NCBI GenBank assembly: GCA_947454705.1 | Contig: CANGKZ010000026.1 | Coordinates: 1 to 64,000 of the forward strand | From: Verrucomicrobiota bacterium | Lineage (GTDB): Bacteria > Verrucomicrobiota > Verrucomicrobiia > Limisphaerales > UBA9464 | Length of the DNA: 64,000 nucleotides | Direction of reading: 5' to 3' | The notes under the pieces: generated by a model | The model's database searches: none | Seen by the model: the letters and a program-made list of their open reading frames with translations, nothing else | Told to the model about the DNA's origin: nothing | Program-made: the position numbers and the translations under genes | Part shown: positions 62,784 through 64,000 of the stretch, one piece after another | How the letters are laid out: the number at the start of each line of letters is the position of its first letter | Numbering within the stretch: position 1 is the stretch's first letter

Positions 62784-62969
62784 CTCTGTCGTCCCCTCCG
62801 GGACTCGGGCACAGGTCACAACGGAGAAACCCAGGCCTGAAGGCCTGGGCTATTATCACGAAACAATGTTGTAAGATGTTGTGGGGAAGTGATTATCGAA
62901 AATAGCCCAGGCCTTCAGGCCTGGGTCTACCGACGCGCTTGCGATCCGAGTCCCGGAGGGACGACAGAG
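62784..62969. repeat. Nested inverted REP-like repeats (REPIN-type) beside the RAYT gene
   Basis: The outer arms are 62784-62808 and 62946-62969; on one strand each reads CCGAGTCCCGGAGGG, then GACGACAGAG, in opposite directions. The inner arms are 62829-62854 and 62901-62926, exact inverted copies of a 26-base unit. Each inner arm is itself a palindrome (CCCAGGCC and GGCCTGGG around four bases) flanked by ACCC and CTATT. About 46 bases of A/T-rich DNA lie in the middle. The layout equals a REPIN, two REPs in inverted orientation, next to its transposase. Confidence 0.85.
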
Positions 62970-62981
62970 GTTCACCCCCTC

Positions 62982-64000
62982 CTACCGGCTCGGCACAAAC
63001 GGTTTGTCCGGTTCGTTCACCGTCATCCACATCTGGCTTCGCATGGGGCGGCCCCCGGCGGTGTCGAGGTTCCACTTCACTTCCATCTGCATCACCGGCA
63101 TGACCCGGCCGAGATCCAGGAACACCGTCCGACCATCCGGCTCCAATCGTGCCGCCCGCACCTTCACTTCGTCGCGGCCTTCCTTGTCGGGATTCTGCAC
63201 CGACCAATCCTTCGATCCATACGCCGCCGCATACCGGTAATTCCACTCCTTCACCGCGTAGCTTCCCGCGTCCTCGGCGGTATCTTTTTTGAGCGGCTGA
63301 CTGAAGGTAATGCTCAGGCCGTTCTGATGCGCGTGCCAGGCCACCGGCAGCGCTGCCTGTTTCCCGGTCCAGCGAACCCGTTGCAGGCACCCGTCCTTGA
63401 TCGCACTGGTCTGCCATCCGGTGCTGCCCGCGATGAAGAGCGATCCGTCCTGCGGATGAAATGTCGCGCGGTTCGGTCCGCTGAGGAACTTCACCGGAAG
63501 CGGAATCACCGCGCCCTGCGCCGTCCCACCCACCTCGTCGCGCAGCACGGCCATCAGGGTCGCGCGTCCCCACAACAGATGCAGCGCATGCCCGCCGAGC
63601 GGACCCCACTGCCCCGCCGGAAGCCACACCTGGCCTCCGCTGGAGTTGTCCACCGAGTGCGGAATCCAGCACAGCACCGGATCATACCCGAGCGGACGCT
63701 CCGCGCTCACCCGCGGTCCGCCGTAGCCGTAGTAGCCGCCCTGCCGCACTTCGTGGATCACCGACGACGGAGTCCACGTGCCCTGCTGCGGGGCCACGGT
63801 GACGATCGATCCATCCGCGTTCACCCCCATGCCGTTCGGATTTCGGAAGCCGGTGGCAATCACCTCGCGCGACTTTCCGTCCGCCGCGACGCGATGCACG
63901 CCGGTGGGATCGACATAATAAAACCGGCCCGCCGAATCCACTTCCAGCGAGGTCACGTAGTCGTGTCCGCCCGTGGAGGTGAAGATGCCATCGTAGAAAC
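62982..64000 (-). CDS. Secreted beta-propeller protein of the PVC glucose/sorbosone-dehydrogenase-like type (5' end missing)
   Basis: The frame is open to the right edge of the window, so the start is missing; visible residues begin FYDGIFTSTGGHDYVTSLEVD. Propeller-type motifs follow: FYYVDPTGVHRV, GFRNPNGMGVNADGSIVTVAPQQGTWTPSS, GGYYGYGGP, HSVDNSSGGQVWLPAGQWGPLGGH, and GSTGWQTSAIKDGCLQRVRWTG. The C-terminal part ends with a beta-rich domain. Proteins of this kind (DUF6797/DUF7133-like) are plentiful in Verrucomicrobia and Planctomycetes and are thought to bind cofactors such as PQQ or haem with c-type domains. Whether those domains exist here cannot be seen. Confidence 0.7.
   Translation of the reverse strand, partial: FYDGIFTSTGGHDYVTSLEVDSAGRFYYVDPTGVHRVAADGKSREVIATGFRNPNGMGVNADGSIVTVAPQQGTWTPSSVIHEVRQGGYYGYGGPRVSAERPLGYDPVLCWIPHSVDNSSGGQVWLPAGQWGPLGGHALHLLWGRATLMAVLRDEVGGTAQGAVIPLPVKFLSGPNRATFHPQDGSLFIAGSTGWQTSAIKDGCLQRVRWTGKQAALPVAWHAHQNGLSITFSQPLKKDTAEDAGSYAVKEWNYRYAAAYGSKDWSVQNPDKEGRDEVKVRAARLEPDGRTVFLDLGRVMPVMQMEVKWNLDTAGGRPMRSQMWMTVNEPDKPFVPSR

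Noticed and set aside
62820-62981. CRISPR-like array beside the RAYT
   Set aside because: The repeats are inverted pairs of palindromes and not direct repeats with equal spacers; they fit a REPIN.

Overview
The window looks like chromosomal DNA of a Verrucomicrobiota bacterium, probably near the Limisphaerales/Pedosphaera group. This placement is inferred from gene content and style. The evidence is GC-rich coding with AT-richer inserts, an exosortase/EpsI exopolysaccharide locus, Verrucomicrobia-type discoidin/MAM-like and 'YRV..STDLKSW' C-terminal modules on a secreted protease, a LamG-bearing sensor kinase, and a beta-propeller protein of the PVC sugar-dehydrogenase-like type. The organism has two membranes (TolC, FadL, Wza-like and beta-barrel proteins, heptose genes).

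Layout. 1-4.2 kb is an AT-richer block: the start of an IS5/IS1182 transposase cut by the window edge, an M4 (thermolysin-like) protease interrupted by one in-frame TAG, and an S74-chaperone-domain protein. 4.9-8.4 kb is a LamG-CHASE sensor kinase with its NarL-type regulator. 8.4-9.1 kb is a non-coding repeat patch. 9.1-13.7 kb holds a prolyl oligopeptidase, a HEAT-TlpA thioredoxin protein and an MBL-fold hydrolase. 13.9-18.1 kb is a three-gene exopolysaccharide export operon (beta-barrel, Wza-like, Wzc-like tyrosine kinase), divergent from a KDG kinase. 20-24 kb carries an FkbM methyltransferase, a flippase and 6-phosphogluconate dehydrogenase; an M13 peptidase follows.

26.2-36.8 kb is a long minus-strand operon: NusG/RfaH-like antiterminator, exosortase, EpsI-like protein, GDP-fucose synthase, two GDP-mannose 4,6-dehydratase paralogues, HldD epimerase, GT9, GT2, Wzy-like polymerase and WcaF-like acetyltransferase. 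With the flippase and the export operon this makes a nearly complete Wzx/Wzy polysaccharide pathway with a linked exosortase. 37-46.2 kb has a VirK/YbjX (DUF535) protein, an esterase-like lipoprotein, a DUF1275 protein, and a CzcA-type RND pump with its TolC partner but no adaptor gene.

The most exciting stretch is 46.4-55.3 kb. An SDR oxidoreductase, a FadL-type fatty-acid porin, a PhcB-like SAM methyltransferase, a six-TM kinase-receiver-kinase hybrid and two receiver-kinase proteins all lie on one strand with tight spacing. The last four match the gene set and probable roles of the Ralstonia phcBSRQ quorum-sensing operon (3-hydroxy fatty acid methyl ester signal). Here the set is rearranged and has a porin and a reductase upstream.

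55.4-64 kb is mostly housekeeping: pyruvate kinase, a GreA-domain protein with a very long N-terminal extension, RsmB, a fold-III PLP decarboxylase and a radical SAM protein. It then holds a RAYT (Y1 transposase) beside a nested set of inverted REP-like palindromes, and an incomplete secreted beta-propeller protein at the right edge.
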